From NCBI RefSeq assembly GCF_009711345.1, contig NZ_SMMA01000054.1:44810-108809 (forward strand): a DNA stretch of 64,000 nucleotides. The letters are read 5' to 3'. This stretch comes from Pseudovibrio flavus (lineage in GTDB: Bacteria > Pseudomonadota > Alphaproteobacteria > Rhizobiales > Stappiaceae). Below are positions 35,031 through 44,086 of this stretch, in pieces (within the stretch, counting starts at the first letter, position 1; every line of letters begins with the position of its first letter). The translations under genes and the position numbers were made by a program. The notes beneath the pieces are model-generated. The model worked only from the letters and a program-made list of their open reading frames with translations. It was not told where the DNA came from and ran no database searches.

Positions 35031-36641
35031 ATGGCAAGTGTAACGCCTGCCGAAACCTACGATTTTATTGTGGTCGGGGCGGGTTCTGCGGGCTGCGTGC
35101 TGGCGAACCGTTTGAGCGAAGATCCAAAGAACCGCGTTCTGCTGCTTGAAGCTGGAGGGCGCGATAACTACCACTGGGTTCATATTCCGATCGGCTACCT
35201 TTACTGCATTGGTAATCCGCGCACGGACTGGTGTTTTGAAACCACTGCCGAAAAGGGGCTGAATGGCCGTAAGCTAGGTTATCCGCGCGGCAAGGTTCTT
35301 GGAGGATGTTCATCTATCAACGGCATGATCTATATGCGCGGTCAGGCTGCGGATTATGATGGTTGGCGACAGCTTGGCAACGTTGGCTGGGGCTGGGACG
35401 ATGTGCTGCCCTACTTCAAGAAAACCGAGGACCACGCAAACCGGAACGGCGCTTATCACGGGCAGGGCGGTGAGCTTCGGGTGGAGACTCAGCGTACCCA
35501 CTGGGACGTTCTGGATGCTGTTCACGAAGCGGCGCAGGAAATGGGCGTTCCCGTTTGCGATGACGTGAATGACGGCGACAATGACGGTGTTGCTTACTTC
35601 GAGGTGAACCAGAAAAGTGGTTTGCGGTGGAGTGCTGCCAGAGCGCTTTTGAACCCAGCCAAGAAGCGTAGCAACCTCACAATCAAAACACATGCCCATG
35701 TTCGCCGCCTTACGATGGACGGCAAAAAGGTAACCGGCCTTGTTTACGAGCAGAACGGGAACCCAGTTTCTGTGACAGCCAACAAGGAGACGATCTTAGC
35801 TGCTGGTGCAATTGGCTCACCGCAAATTCTGATGCTTTCCGGCATCGGCCCTGCTGAAGAACTAGCGCGGCATGGCATCACGCCTAAACATGTGCTGAAA
35901 GGTGTTGGCGGTAACCTTCAAGACCACCTGCAACTGCGCACCATCTACAAGGTGGACGGCGTTAAAACGCTGAACGAGATTAACAGCAATTGGTTTGGCA
36001 AAATGCAGATCGGCCTGCAGTACGCGCTAAAGCGCTCCGGCCCACTTTCCATGGCACCTAGCCAGCTTGGAATATTCACCCGTTCTCATGAGCACTACGC
36101 GACACCAAACCTTGAGTATCACGTACAGCCGCTCTCCTTGGAGAAATTCGGGGAGCCGCTCCATCCATTCCCTGCAATCACGGTCTCCGTCTGCAATTTG
36201 CGTCCGCAGAGCAGAGGAACCGTTTCGCTGCAAAGCGCAGACCCTTACGCCAAGCCCATCATCGCGCCTAACTACCTGAGCGCACAAGAGGACAAGGACG
36301 TTGCCGTAGCAGCGCTAAGGCAAGCACGTACCTTGATGGAAACGCAGCGCATGGCCCGCTACAACCCGCGTGAGATCAAGCCGGGACCGGAGGTTGAGAG
36401 CGATGAAGCTCTACTGAAAGCGGCTGGCGATGTGGGAACCACCATCTTCCACCCTGTCGGCACAGCCAAGATGGGGCATGATGACAGGGCTGTGGTTGAT
36501 GACAAGTTGAAGGTGCATGGGCTGGAAGGGCTTCGCGTTGTTGATGCCTCTATCATGCCAACGCTTGTATCTGGCAACACCCATGCGCCAGTGGTGATGA
36601 TTGCAGAAAAAGCCAGTGAAATGATTTTGGGCCGCTCCTAA
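35031..36641 (+). CDS. GMC-family FAD-dependent oxidoreductase (choline/alcohol dehydrogenase-like)
   Basis: This 536-residue flavoprotein has [20 protein letters not shown] near residue 10 (FAD site), [26 protein letters not shown] (GMC signature 1) and [16 protein letters not shown] (signature 2). Active-site residues are in HPVGTAKMG and [15 protein letters not shown] near the C-terminus. GMC enzymes of this branch oxidise alcohols or choline with membrane or other acceptors; the substrate is not evident. No betaine-aldehyde dehydrogenase or BetI-type gene is adjacent, which weakens a choline assignment. A GC-rich palindrome spans the stop at 36629-36649. Confidence 0.88.
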   Translation: MASVTPAETYDFIVVGAGSAGCVLANRLSEDPKNRVLLLEAGGRDNYHWVHIPIGYLYCIGNPRTDWCFETTAEKGLNGRKLGYPRGKVLGGCSSINGMIYMRGQAADYDGWRQLGNVGWGWDDVLPYFKKTEDHANRNGAYHGQGGELRVETQRTHWDVLDAVHEAAQEMGVPVCDDVNDGDNDGVAYFEVNQKSGLRWSAARALLNPAKKRSNLTIKTHAHVRRLTMDGKKVTGLVYEQNGNPVSVTANKETILAAGAIGSPQILMLSGIGPAEELARHGITPKHVLKGVGGNLQDHLQLRTIYKVDGVKTLNEINSNWFGKMQIGLQYALKRSGPLSMAPSQLGIFTRSHEHYATPNLEYHVQPLSLEKFGEPLHPFPAITVSVCNLRPQSRGTVSLQSADPYAKPIIAPNYLSAQEDKDVAVAALRQARTLMETQRMARYNPREIKPGPEVESDEALLKAAGDVGTTIFHPVGTAKMGHDDRAVVDDKLKVHGLEGLRVVDASIMPTLVSGNTHAPVVMIAEKASEMILGRS

Positions 36642-36660
36642 GGCGGCCCATTACTGTTGC

Positions 36661-37818
36661 TTATGGCTTGTCTTGGCTCTCGATAATCCGGCGGCCAGTC
36701 ATATAGGCCTTCGGATCATTGATCGCGTCCACCGCCACTAACTCGTTCTTGTGGTAGTACCAGAACGACATGGAACCTTCGCGACGACCAAGCTGTGTCA
36801 CGACCATATCATAGCCGTGGTGTAGGCCAGCAATCTGCAGCTTCACATCATACTGGTCAGACCAGAACCAAGGGTGCGCAAGGTATGCTTCGTTTCCGCC
36901 AAGCATGTTCTTTGCAACGCATTCGGCATGTTCAACAGCGTGCGGAACGCTTTCCAAGCGGATGCGGCGGCCGCGAAACTCGAAAGATGCACAGTCGCCA
37001 GCAGCCCAGATGCTTGGGTCTGTGGTGCGGCCCAACTCGTCTGTCCAGATGCCGTTCTCGATCTGTAAGCCAGCATTTTCTGCAAGCTCGGTCACAGGAT
37101 CAATGCCAACGCCTACGACAACGAAGTCAGCCTCAAGCTCTGTGCCATCGCTAAGTACGGCGGAGCGCACAACATCCTCGCCCTTCAGAACGGAAACGCC
37201 TACGCCTTCTTTGATCTCGACGCCATGAGAGGTGTGAAGCTTGCGGAAGAAGTCTGCGGTTTCTTTGGAGGCAACGCGCTGAAGAATACGCTCTGCCATC
37301 TCTACCAGAGCAACCTGCATACCCTTTTTCGCTGCAACGGCAGCAGCCTCTAGGCCGATGTAACCGCCGCCAACAACAAGAACACGGGCGCCTTGCGCAA
37401 AGCACTTGGACATAGCGTTCATGTCGGCAAGGGTGCGCACGGTAAACACGTTGCCCAGTTCGCCGCCAATCTGCGCCGGTAGCTTGCGCGCATAGCTGCC
37501 GGTGGTAATAGCAAGCTGATCGTAATTGATCTTCTTGCTGTCAACACTCACGGTCTTGCTGCTGCGGTCAATCTGGCTCACACGTTTGCCAACGCGCAAG
37601 TCGATGTTGTTTTCTTCATAAAAACGCTGCGGGCGAAGGTAGAGCTGGTCCTCCTGCATTTCGCCCAATAGATATTTTTTGGAAAGCGGCGGACGCTGGT
37701 AGGGAATGACCGGCTCTTCGCCAATCATCACGATTTTTCCGGTGAACCCCTCACTACGGAGCTTGGCGGCCAGAGAACAACCTGCCTGACCGGCGCCAAC
37801 GATAACAAACTGTGCCAT
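36661..37818 (-). CDS. FAD/NAD(P)-dependent oxidoreductase, ferredoxin/rubredoxin reductase type
   Basis: The gene encodes 385 residues. The N-terminal FAD site is FVIVGAGQAGCSLAAKLR; VIPYQRPPLSKKYLLGE, the NAD site VLVVGGGYIGLEAAAVA and TDPSIWAAGDCASFE follow. The C-terminal domain (HPWFWSDQYDVKLQIAGL) is typical of reductases of ring-hydroxylating dioxygenases and cytochrome P450 systems. It would pass electrons from NADH to a ferredoxin. No ferredoxin or oxygenase gene is next to it. The start at 37818 is chosen so that the FAD motif is N-terminal. Confidence 0.85.
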   Translation of the reverse strand: MAQFVIVGAGQAGCSLAAKLRSEGFTGKIVMIGEEPVIPYQRPPLSKKYLLGEMQEDQLYLRPQRFYEENNIDLRVGKRVSQIDRSSKTVSVDSKKINYDQLAITTGSYARKLPAQIGGELGNVFTVRTLADMNAMSKCFAQGARVLVVGGGYIGLEAAAVAAKKGMQVALVEMAERILQRVASKETADFFRKLHTSHGVEIKEGVGVSVLKGEDVVRSAVLSDGTELEADFVVVGVGIDPVTELAENAGLQIENGIWTDELGRTTDPSIWAAGDCASFEFRGRRIRLESVPHAVEHAECVAKNMLGGNEAYLAHPWFWSDQYDVKLQIAGLHHGYDMVVTQLGRREGSMSFWYYHKNELVAVDAINDPKAYMTGRRIIESQDKP

Positions 37819-37970
37819 AAAAAACGTCTCGTCGATCCCACGGCTCATGGGCCGGAGCTGAACATATAACTAAACAATACTTGGCCCGTTCATTGGCGAA
37901 AAGCAACAATGAACTGTTGGGGAGTTGCCATGCATCCCGTGCGATTACTGTTAAGCTAACATATAAAAGA

Positions 37971-37994
37971 CCCGCCTGAGTGCTTGCGGGGCTT
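37971..37994 (-). terminator. Possible terminator of the TetR-MDR dehydrogenase operon
   Basis: On the minus strand CCCGC and GCGGG (37986-37990 and 37971-37975) form a stem followed by TCTTTTAT. It lies 22 bases after the dehydrogenase stop. Confidence 0.4.
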
Positions 37995-38011
37995 GGAAAA
38001 CTTCGTGCTAC

Positions 38012-39049
38012 TCAAACGGTTAGAACGATTTTGCCAACGTGACTTTTTTCTAAAAAGCGTTTTTGTGCGTCTACAATGCTCTCAAGCGGAAACTCCATTG
38101 TAACCAATGGCTTGATGTCGCCATTCTCAATACGCTTTACGAGATTACCAAAGACTTCGGGCTCCAGAACCGTGCAGCCAAAGAAACTGAGGTCTTTCAG
38201 GTACAGGGTGCGCAGGTCCAGTTCCACAATTGGTCCGGCAATCGCACCGGAAACGGCGTAGCGGCCTTTGGGGCGCAGAACATCCAGCAGTTCCGGCCAT
38301 TTATCACCGCCAACCAGATCAATGACGACGTCAACGCTGTTCTGCCCCAATACGGCAGCAGGTACATCGTTACGGTCCAGCGTTGCTTCTGCCCCTAGTT
38401 CCAGCAGCATTTGCTCTTTGCTGGCTGAGGTGACGGCAATAACACGGGCACCGCGTGCCTTTGCAAGCTGAACAGCTGCGGAGCCGACACCGCCTGAGGC
38501 TCCGGTTACAAGCACCACATCCCCTTGCTGCACGTTGGCGCGGGTCAGCATGTTCTCGGCAGCCGAATAGGAGCAAGGGAACGAGGCAAGCTCAACGTCG
38601 CTGAGTGTGCTTTGGATAGGGTAGGCGTGGGAAGCATCGACGACAACGTACTGCGCAAAACCGCCGTCACATTCTGATCCGATGTACCAAGGTGTCTCAA
38701 GTGGCTCGCCGTTAACGCGTTGAAGACAAGGCTCAACAAGAACGCGCTCACCCAAACGCGTTACATCAACGTTGCTGCCGACTTCAACGATCTCACCGCA
38801 CATGTCCGCGCCCTGAATACGCGGAAAGGTAAGAGCAGTACCGGCCCAACCGGCGTCTTCCGAAGCGCCATCGTTTTTGGAGTACCAGCCAATGCGAGTG
38901 TTAATGTCCGTGTTGTTGACACCAGCAGCGCCAACGCGGATGAGAACCTCTCGTTCACGTGGTTTTGGCTTTGGTAGATCAGTCCGGTAAGACAGCGCGT
39001 CGTAGTCACCGTGGCCGGTCATTACAACGCCGTACATGCAGTCAGTCAT
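38012..39049 (-). CDS. MDR-family zinc-type alcohol dehydrogenase/quinone oxidoreductase
   Basis: The gene encodes 345 residues. N-terminal catalytic domain: VGAAGVNNTDINTRIGWY, FPRIQGADMCGEIVEVG and GERVLVEPC. The NADPH-binding domain has VLVTGASGGVGSAAVQLAKARGARV, followed by VIDLVGGDKWPELLDVL. It belongs to the medium-chain reductases that reduce quinones, enones or aldehydes; substrate is unknown. It overlaps the upstream TetR gene by 8 bases, so the regulator and enzyme form one operon, probably induced by the enzyme's substrate or a related toxic compound. Confidence 0.85.
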   Translation of the reverse strand: MTDCMYGVVMTGHGDYDALSYRTDLPKPKPREREVLIRVGAAGVNNTDINTRIGWYSKNDGASEDAGWAGTALTFPRIQGADMCGEIVEVGSNVDVTRLGERVLVEPCLQRVNGEPLETPWYIGSECDGGFAQYVVVDASHAYPIQSTLSDVELASFPCSYSAAENMLTRANVQQGDVVLVTGASGGVGSAAVQLAKARGARVIAVTSASKEQMLLELGAEATLDRNDVPAAVLGQNSVDVVIDLVGGDKWPELLDVLRPKGRYAVSGAIAGPIVELDLRTLYLKDLSFFGCTVLEPEVFGNLVKRIENGDIKPLVTMEFPLESIVDAQKRFLEKSHVGKIVLTV

Positions 39050-39575
39050 CGACTATGTCTCCATTTATGATCTTATCTGCGAGAGAGTGGCCCCACGCCA
39101 GAGCCTCTTCACCGTAAAGCGGCCATGTTGATGAGAGCGCTTCATGCAGCAGGAAAAGCTCACCGGCTTTCTCTTTGCTGCCGACGATCCCTTCAAAAAA
39201 CGCAAGAACCTGCTCTTTGTAGGCAGCAACGGCCTGCTTGATCGCAACGCTATCCGGATGGGCAGAAAGGGCTGCCACATGCATGCATCCGCGTGGAGCG
39301 GTAGTGCGCATCCATTGAGCCAGACAATCAAGTACATGACGAAGCGCAGCCTGCGGGTCTTTTGGGCAGTCCTGCTTAAGCAGAGCGATATAACGGGCGT
39401 GGCGATGGTCTAGCGCTGCAACGATCATATCTTCGCGTGAGGGGAAATATTTGTAGAGCGTGCGTAAACTCACATCCGCCGCCCGCCGTAGCTCGGCAAC
39501 ACCGGGTTCGCTGAAGCCCCGCTTGGAGAACGCGGCTTCCAATCGGGCCGCAATTGTATCTCGGTCAACTCTCAT
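39042..39575 (-). CDS. TetR-family transcriptional regulator
   Basis: This 177-residue protein has an N-terminal helix-turn-helix (IAARLEAAFSKRGFSEPGVAELRRAADVSLRTLYKYFPSREDMIVAAL, about residues 8-55), characteristic of TetR repressors, followed by a variable ligand domain. It probably represses itself and the overlapping dehydrogenase gene. A matching inverted repeat (AAAGTAGA/TCTACTTT, 39582-39605) lies 7 bases upstream of the start codon, where a bound repressor would block transcription. Confidence 0.88.
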   Translation of the reverse strand: MRVDRDTIAARLEAAFSKRGFSEPGVAELRRAADVSLRTLYKYFPSREDMIVAALDHRHARYIALLKQDCPKDPQAALRHVLDCLAQWMRTTAPRGCMHVAALSAHPDSVAIKQAVAAYKEQVLAFFEGIVGSKEKAGELFLLHEALSSTWPLYGEEALAWGHSLADKIINGDIVDD

Positions 39576-39581
39576 GCGAGG

Positions 39582-39605
39582 AAAGTAGAGCGAACATTCT
39601 ACTTT
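39582..39605. promoter_or_regulatory. Candidate TetR operator
   Basis: AAAGTAGA (39582-39589) and TCTACTTT (39598-39605) form a perfect 8-bp inverted repeat with an 8-base spacer, directly upstream of the tetR start codon. Confidence 0.6.
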
Positions 39606-39638
39606 TTCAAGATGGGGATGCTCTTTGTTAAAAATGGA

Positions 39639-39892
39639 CCCCGCATCAAGTGCGGGGTGACATTGGGATATTGTTGCAACGCAAGCCGGGTCGCCGGCTG
39701 TCGACTGCCGGTGGTGCTAGGTGCCTCGCTGGTGACGAAGGAACGAAGCCTCTGGTGAACTGAGCGTTTCCACATTCGAGAAGTCATCCCGGACAAGCAA
39801 AGCGCTGATCCGGGATCCAGAACGGTATTTCTATCTGCCCCTTAATTGAGAGGCGCTCTCTCCGCCCACCTGCGATCACCCCGCATTTGATG
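39639..39892. repeat. Palindrome-rich intergenic repeat element bounded by inverted copies
   Basis: The left end has CCCCGCA/TGCGGGG (39639-39657). CATCAAGTGCGGGGTGA at 39644-39660 is repeated in inverse orientation at 39876-39892 with one mismatch. An internal palindrome ATCCCGGA/TCCGGGAT lies at 39786-39816. Such GGGGTGA and CCGGGAT palindromes are common in intergenic REP-like repeats of alphaproteobacteria. Confidence 0.55.
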
Positions 39893-39920
39893 TTTGACCC
39901 ATCATCCAAACAAGCAAAGA

Positions 39921-39950
39921 AAAAGGCCAATGGTTTCCCATCGGCCTTTT
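39921..39950 (-). terminator. Terminator of the dhaKLM operon
   Basis: The arms AAAAGGCCaATGG and CCATcGGCCTTTT form a long stem with a TTTC loop. On the minus strand it is followed by TTTTTCTTT. It lies 25 bases after the dhaM stop. Confidence 0.75.
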
Positions 39951-39975
39951 GCATTTTCTTATCACTCACTCGTCG

Positions 39976-42381
39976 TTAGGCGAGGGAGCTTTGACGGACC
40001 TTTGCCTTGAGGGCTGGCAGGAGGGAGCCGGACGCGGAGAGCTTGGAGATACCAAGACGGAGCAGTAGCTCGGTTACCTTGGTGTCGCCCGCCATCTCGC
40101 CGCACATGCTGACTGCAATGCCTGCACGCTTGCCAGCTTCACAGGTCATCTGGATGGCCTTGAGAACCGCCGGTTCGTTATAGTCAACCAGCTCAGCCAC
40201 CTGCGGGTTACCGCGGTCAGCTGCCATGACGTACTGTGTCAGGTCGTTGGTGCCGATGGAGAAGAAGTCAGCTTCTAGCGCCAGAGCATCAGCATCGAGC
40301 ACCGCAGACGGCACCTCGATCATGATGCCAACCTGCATCGGAACCGTTTCTGCTGGCATACCCAGTTCAGCGCGGCACTCTTCCACCAGCGCTTTGACGG
40401 CTTTGAGTTCACGCACATTGGCGATCATCGGTACCATCATCTGGATGTTCGGCTGCTCGGCCGCTGCGCGGATCAACGCACGGATTTGGGTCTTGAACAG
40501 CGCCGGATCAGACAGACACATGCGCACACCGCGGTGACCGAGGAACGGGTTTTCCTCCTCCGCCATCGGGTAGCTTGCCAAAGGCTTGTCACCGCCAACA
40601 TCCAGCGTACGGATGGTGATCGGGTTCTCGCCAAAAGCAGCTGCAATGCGCTTGTACTCTTCGTACTGGAACTCTTCGTCCGGCAGTTCTGCGCGGGACT
40701 GGAACAAGAACTCGGTGCGTAGCAGGCCAACGCCCTCTGCACCGTTTTCCAGAGCGCCCGCCACATCAGCAAAGCTGCCGATATTGGCAAGGATCGGATA
40801 ACGCACACCGTCCTTGGTCACAGCAGGTTCAAGCGCTGCGGTTTTGGTCTGCTCGAGAGCTGCACGCCATTCATCACGGCGGCTTGCCAGAGCTTCACGC
40901 TCGTCAGCCGGTGCGTTCGTCCATAGGCGGCCGCTGAAGCCGTCAAGGATAACGTCCTGACCCGGTTTGATCTCGGTAAGACAGCCCGTTGCACGCACAA
41001 TCGCCGGAATACCCATAGCACGGGCGATAATCGCCGAGTGCGAGGTCTTGCCGCCGCCTGCAAGGCAGATGCCCAGCACGGTGTTCTTATCAAGACGGGC
41101 GGTATCGGACGGGGTAAGGTCTTCAGCGAACAGGATGGTGTTCGGCTCGATGGTCGGCTGATCAGCTTCACTGCCGCACAGCGCGATCATCACCTGACGG
41201 GTGATGTCGAGAACGTCAGCGCCGCGCTCACGCATATAAGCGCTGTCAGATGCTTCGTACTGGGCTTTGAGGGTGCCCATCACGCTCATCCATGCAGCTT
41301 CCGCAATTGCACCCGCTTCGATCTCAGCGGTAAGGCGTGGCAGCAATTCAGGATCGCTCAGCATGCCAGCGTGAGCTGTAAAGATTTCCGCTTTTGCAGT
41401 GTCCTTGGCAGCTTTTGCGTGGGCAGCTTCTGCCTGCAGGCCTTCAAAGACTGCATCAATCGCATTGGTGAGGTGCTTGAGTTCAGCGTCGGTGCCCTCG
41501 CTTGCGCGGGTAGGAACCTCAGGCATCTTCACGGTAAAGAAGGAAGCTGGACCGAACGCAATACCGTCAGAGGCTGGCAAGCCAACAATAGCGCCGTCAA
41601 TGGCCTCTACTGGGGCTTCAATTTCTGCCTCGACATGAACCTCAGGGGCCGCGTCAACGTCTTCACCAAAGCCTTCTTTAGCAAGGCGGGCAAAGGCATC
41701 AATGGCGGCCTGCGCATCTGGTCCGCTTACGTGCAAGATGACGTCTTCATCACGGCGCACAGCAAGCACTGCAACAGCGTTGAGGCTCTTGGCGTTTGCC
41801 TTCTCACCACGGCATTCTAGCTGCACAGTGGCGTCAAAGCCTGCCAGCGCACCAACGATAGCTGCTGCAGGGCGGGCATGAAGGCCGTTGTGGTTGAGAA
41901 CTTTCCAGTTGAAGGTGAGCGCTGGACCATCCAGATGCGCGCCTGCATCTTCTGCAGGGCTGGAAGTGTCTTCTACGCCCAGATGCTTCTGCTTGGCCGC
42001 AAGAGCGCCCATGGCCTCCTGCTTCACCGCTTCCAGTGGAAGGCCGCTTGCAGCAGCAACAGCTGCGGCCATGGTTCCTTCCACGAGCGGGGCGGCACAC
42101 ATTTGAACTTTTTCCGCCAGTTCAGGGTCGATCAACTCGATGGCCATCTCCGCGCTCATCAAAGCGCTGCCAAGGTCCATCAGGATCAGAACACCGCTGT
42201 CATCAGCAACGGTTTCAATGGCGGTCATGACAGACACAGGGTCGGTGCCAATCGGGTTGGCGGGATCATCAATCCCGCCAGCAACTGCGATTGGGCACTT
42301 GCCTTGTGTCATCTGCTCAGCCAGCTCTGCCACACCGGCAGCAAGCTGTGCGCTGTGCGATACAACAACAATACCTACCAA
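39976..42381 (-). CDS. dhaM: Dihydroxyacetone kinase phosphotransferase subunit DhaM with full Enzyme I
   Basis: This 801-residue phosphotransferase delivers PEP phosphate to DhaL-ADP. Residues 1-130 are the EIIA-Man-like domain (VVVSHSAQLAAG, His9). About 165-250 is HPr-like (NHNGLHARPAAAIVGAL). From about 270 to the end is Enzyme I, with phospho-His in GGGKTSHSAIIARAMGIPA, PEP-binding region MMVPMIANVREL, IEVPSAVL, FFSIGTNDLTQY and SMCGEMAGD. E. coli DhaM (472 residues) has only the N-terminal part of Enzyme I; here the C-terminal PEP-binding domain is complete. This protein may therefore be charged directly by PEP. dhaL lies 4 bases upstream. Confidence 0.92.
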   Translation of the reverse strand: MVGIVVVSHSAQLAAGVAELAEQMTQGKCPIAVAGGIDDPANPIGTDPVSVMTAIETVADDSGVLILMDLGSALMSAEMAIELIDPELAEKVQMCAAPLVEGTMAAAVAAASGLPLEAVKQEAMGALAAKQKHLGVEDTSSPAEDAGAHLDGPALTFNWKVLNHNGLHARPAAAIVGALAGFDATVQLECRGEKANAKSLNAVAVLAVRRDEDVILHVSGPDAQAAIDAFARLAKEGFGEDVDAAPEVHVEAEIEAPVEAIDGAIVGLPASDGIAFGPASFFTVKMPEVPTRASEGTDAELKHLTNAIDAVFEGLQAEAAHAKAAKDTAKAEIFTAHAGMLSDPELLPRLTAEIEAGAIAEAAWMSVMGTLKAQYEASDSAYMRERGADVLDITRQVMIALCGSEADQPTIEPNTILFAEDLTPSDTARLDKNTVLGICLAGGGKTSHSAIIARAMGIPAIVRATGCLTEIKPGQDVILDGFSGRLWTNAPADEREALASRRDEWRAALEQTKTAALEPAVTKDGVRYPILANIGSFADVAGALENGAEGVGLLRTEFLFQSRAELPDEEFQYEEYKRIAAAFGENPITIRTLDVGGDKPLASYPMAEEENPFLGHRGVRMCLSDPALFKTQIRALIRAAAEQPNIQMMVPMIANVRELKAVKALVEECRAELGMPAETVPMQVGIMIEVPSAVLDADALALEADFFSIGTNDLTQYVMAADRGNPQVAELVDYNEPAVLKAIQMTCEAGKRAGIAVSMCGEMAGDTKVTELLLRLGISKLSASGSLLPALKAKVRQSSLA

Positions 42382-42385
42382 GGGT

Positions 42386-43012
42386 TTATGCTCCCAGCAC
42401 AGTCTCTTTCAAGGTCTTGACCATCAGCATGGAAGAGGTTGCACCTGCATCCTGATGACCGATGGAGCGCTCGCCCAGATAGCTGGCGCGGCCCTTGCGT
42501 GCCTGCATGTCAACGGTGGACTGAACACCAGCTTCAGCCGCTGTCACCATGGCAGGCAGAGCAGCTTCCAGCGTGTCAGCAGCTTTTGCCGCTTCCAGAA
42601 CCGGCCACCAGACATCACACATGGTCTTGTCGCCAGGTTCTGCTTTACCGCGGGCAACAACACCGGCAACAGCTGCATCAAGAACTGCAACCAGATCAGC
42701 CAGTTCCAGCTCTTCCTTGCCCTTTGCAGCAGCGGACGCGCGGATAAAGAAGGTGCCATAAAGCGGGCCGGATGCGCCGCCGATGGAAGACATCAGCGCC
42801 ATGCCGGTTGCTTTGAGAACGCCTTCAATGTTCTGGTCTTCAAAGGTTGGCAGCTTTTCTGCTACCTTTTCAAAGCCGCGGTTCATGTTGATGCCGTGGT
42901 CAGCATCACCGATTTCCTTGTCCAGATCGGTCAGGAAGTCACGCTGCGCAGCGAAGACTTCAGCACAGGTTTTAAGCCAAGTGACAATTTGTTCTTGTTT
43001 GATTGTAGTCAT
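42386..43012 (-). CDS. dhaL: Dihydroxyacetone kinase ADP-binding subunit DhaL
   Basis: This 208-residue all-helical subunit binds ADP, which acts as a phosphoryl relay between DhaM and DhaK. Motifs are DKEIGDADHGINMNRGFEKV near residue 32 (the Asp cluster that binds Mg and phosphates), MSSIGGASGPLYGTFF, and the C-terminal RKGRASYLGERSIGHQDAGATSS lid region. Length agrees with E. coli DhaL (210). It lies between dhaK and dhaM with gaps of 9 and 4 bases in one operon. Confidence 0.95.
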   Translation of the reverse strand: MTTIKQEQIVTWLKTCAEVFAAQRDFLTDLDKEIGDADHGINMNRGFEKVAEKLPTFEDQNIEGVLKATGMALMSSIGGASGPLYGTFFIRASAAAKGKEELELADLVAVLDAAVAGVVARGKAEPGDKTMCDVWWPVLEAAKAADTLEAALPAMVTAAEAGVQSTVDMQARKGRASYLGERSIGHQDAGATSSMLMVKTLKETVLGA

Positions 43013-43021
43013 TGTACTTCC

Positions 43022-44086
43022 TTAACGGCCCCAACGCAGAGACGGTGCTTTTACTGGTGCATCCCACAGTTCAAGAGTTTTAGCGTCTGCCTTCACGAGT
43101 GTGATGGAGAAGCCTTCCATGTCCAGTGCGGTGCAATAGTTGCCAATGAGGTTACGGGCGATTTTGAAGCCCTTGTCTTCAAGGCATTTATGGAGCTTGC
43201 GATAAGCGCCATAGAGTTCGGATTCTGGCGTGCCGCCAAGACCGTTCACCATCACGATGAACTCGTCGCCAGCGTTGAACTCGTCAATGGCAACGGTTTC
43301 TTCGTCGTACATGCCCATTTCGCGGTTCCATGTACGAACAACGCGGGTGTACGGGGTGTTGTCCAGCAGCTCGTCTACCATCTGCGCTACAAGCGTGTCG
43401 CAGTCGGTGTATTCGCGCCGTTCAATGCCCGGCTCACCGTGGATACCAACGCCGAATTCGATTTCGTTGTCAGCAAGGGTGAAGGATGGCTTGCCAGCAG
43501 CTGGCACGGTGCACGCGCCAAGGGCAACACCGAAGGAGCGGGAGCGGTTGTTGAGGGAGCGGGCCAGATCTGTTGCTTCATCCAGATCAGCGCCAGCTTC
43601 AATGGCAGCGCCCACCAGTTTCTCGATGAGAACGGTTGCGCCAACGCCGCGGCGGCCTGCGGTATAGAGGCTGTCTTTTACTGCAACGTCGTCATCAATG
43701 GTGACGGAAGCGACAGGGATGTCGTCAAAGTGCAGCAGCTCAACAGCAGATTCAAAGTTCAGAACATCGCCGGTGTAGTTCTTGATGAGAAGCAGAACGC
43801 CCTTGCCGGTGTTAACGGCTTTGCCGCATTCGTACATCTGGTCCGGGGTTGGGGAGGTAAAGACCTGACCCGGGCACGCTGCGGTCAGCATGCCTTCGCC
43901 GATAAAGCCGGCGTGCATTGGCTCGTGGCCAGAACCACCACCGGAGATCAGCGCAACTTTATCGCCGCAAACCTCACGGTAAACGTAACGTGGCTCTTCG
44001 CAGAACTTTAGCTCTGGATGCGCAAGTGCCAAACCTTCAAGCTGCTCGGCTACTACATCTTCAACGCGATTGATTAGCTTCTTCAT
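43022..44086 (-). CDS. dhaK: Dihydroxyacetone kinase substrate-binding subunit DhaK
   Basis: This 354-residue subunit binds dihydroxyacetone covalently as a hemiaminal to a histidine, probably that in VGIHGEPGIERR. Other family motifs are the N-terminal LISGGGSGHEPMHAGFIGEGML, KNYTGDVLNFE, GRRGVGATVLIEKL, and the C-terminal NGLGGTPESELY. Length matches E. coli DhaK (356). First gene of dhaKLM; the product dihydroxyacetone phosphate enters glycolysis. No DhaR-like regulator or glycerol dehydrogenase is present nearby. Confidence 0.95.
   Translation of the reverse strand: MKKLINRVEDVVAEQLEGLALAHPELKFCEEPRYVYREVCGDKVALISGGGSGHEPMHAGFIGEGMLTAACPGQVFTSPTPDQMYECGKAVNTGKGVLLLIKNYTGDVLNFESAVELLHFDDIPVASVTIDDDVAVKDSLYTAGRRGVGATVLIEKLVGAAIEAGADLDEATDLARSLNNRSRSFGVALGACTVPAAGKPSFTLADNEIEFGVGIHGEPGIERREYTDCDTLVAQMVDELLDNTPYTRVVRTWNREMGMYDEETVAIDEFNAGDEFIVMVNGLGGTPESELYGAYRKLHKCLEDKGFKIARNLIGNYCTALDMEGFSITLVKADAKTLELWDAPVKAPSLRWGR

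Larger units (their letters stand above)
39576..39975. other. Intergenic region with operator, repeat element and terminator
   Basis: These 400 bases lie between the tetR start and the end of dhaM. They contain the TetR operator candidate, a palindrome-rich repeat element (39639-39892) and the dha operon terminator (39921-39950), each listed separately. No gene is seen. Confidence 0.6.

Noticed and set aside
42140..44011. A 623-codon open frame on the plus strand opposite dhaK, dhaL and dhaM
   Set aside because: It lies wholly antisense to three well-recognised genes and has no domain character; codon bias of the true genes leaves this frame open.
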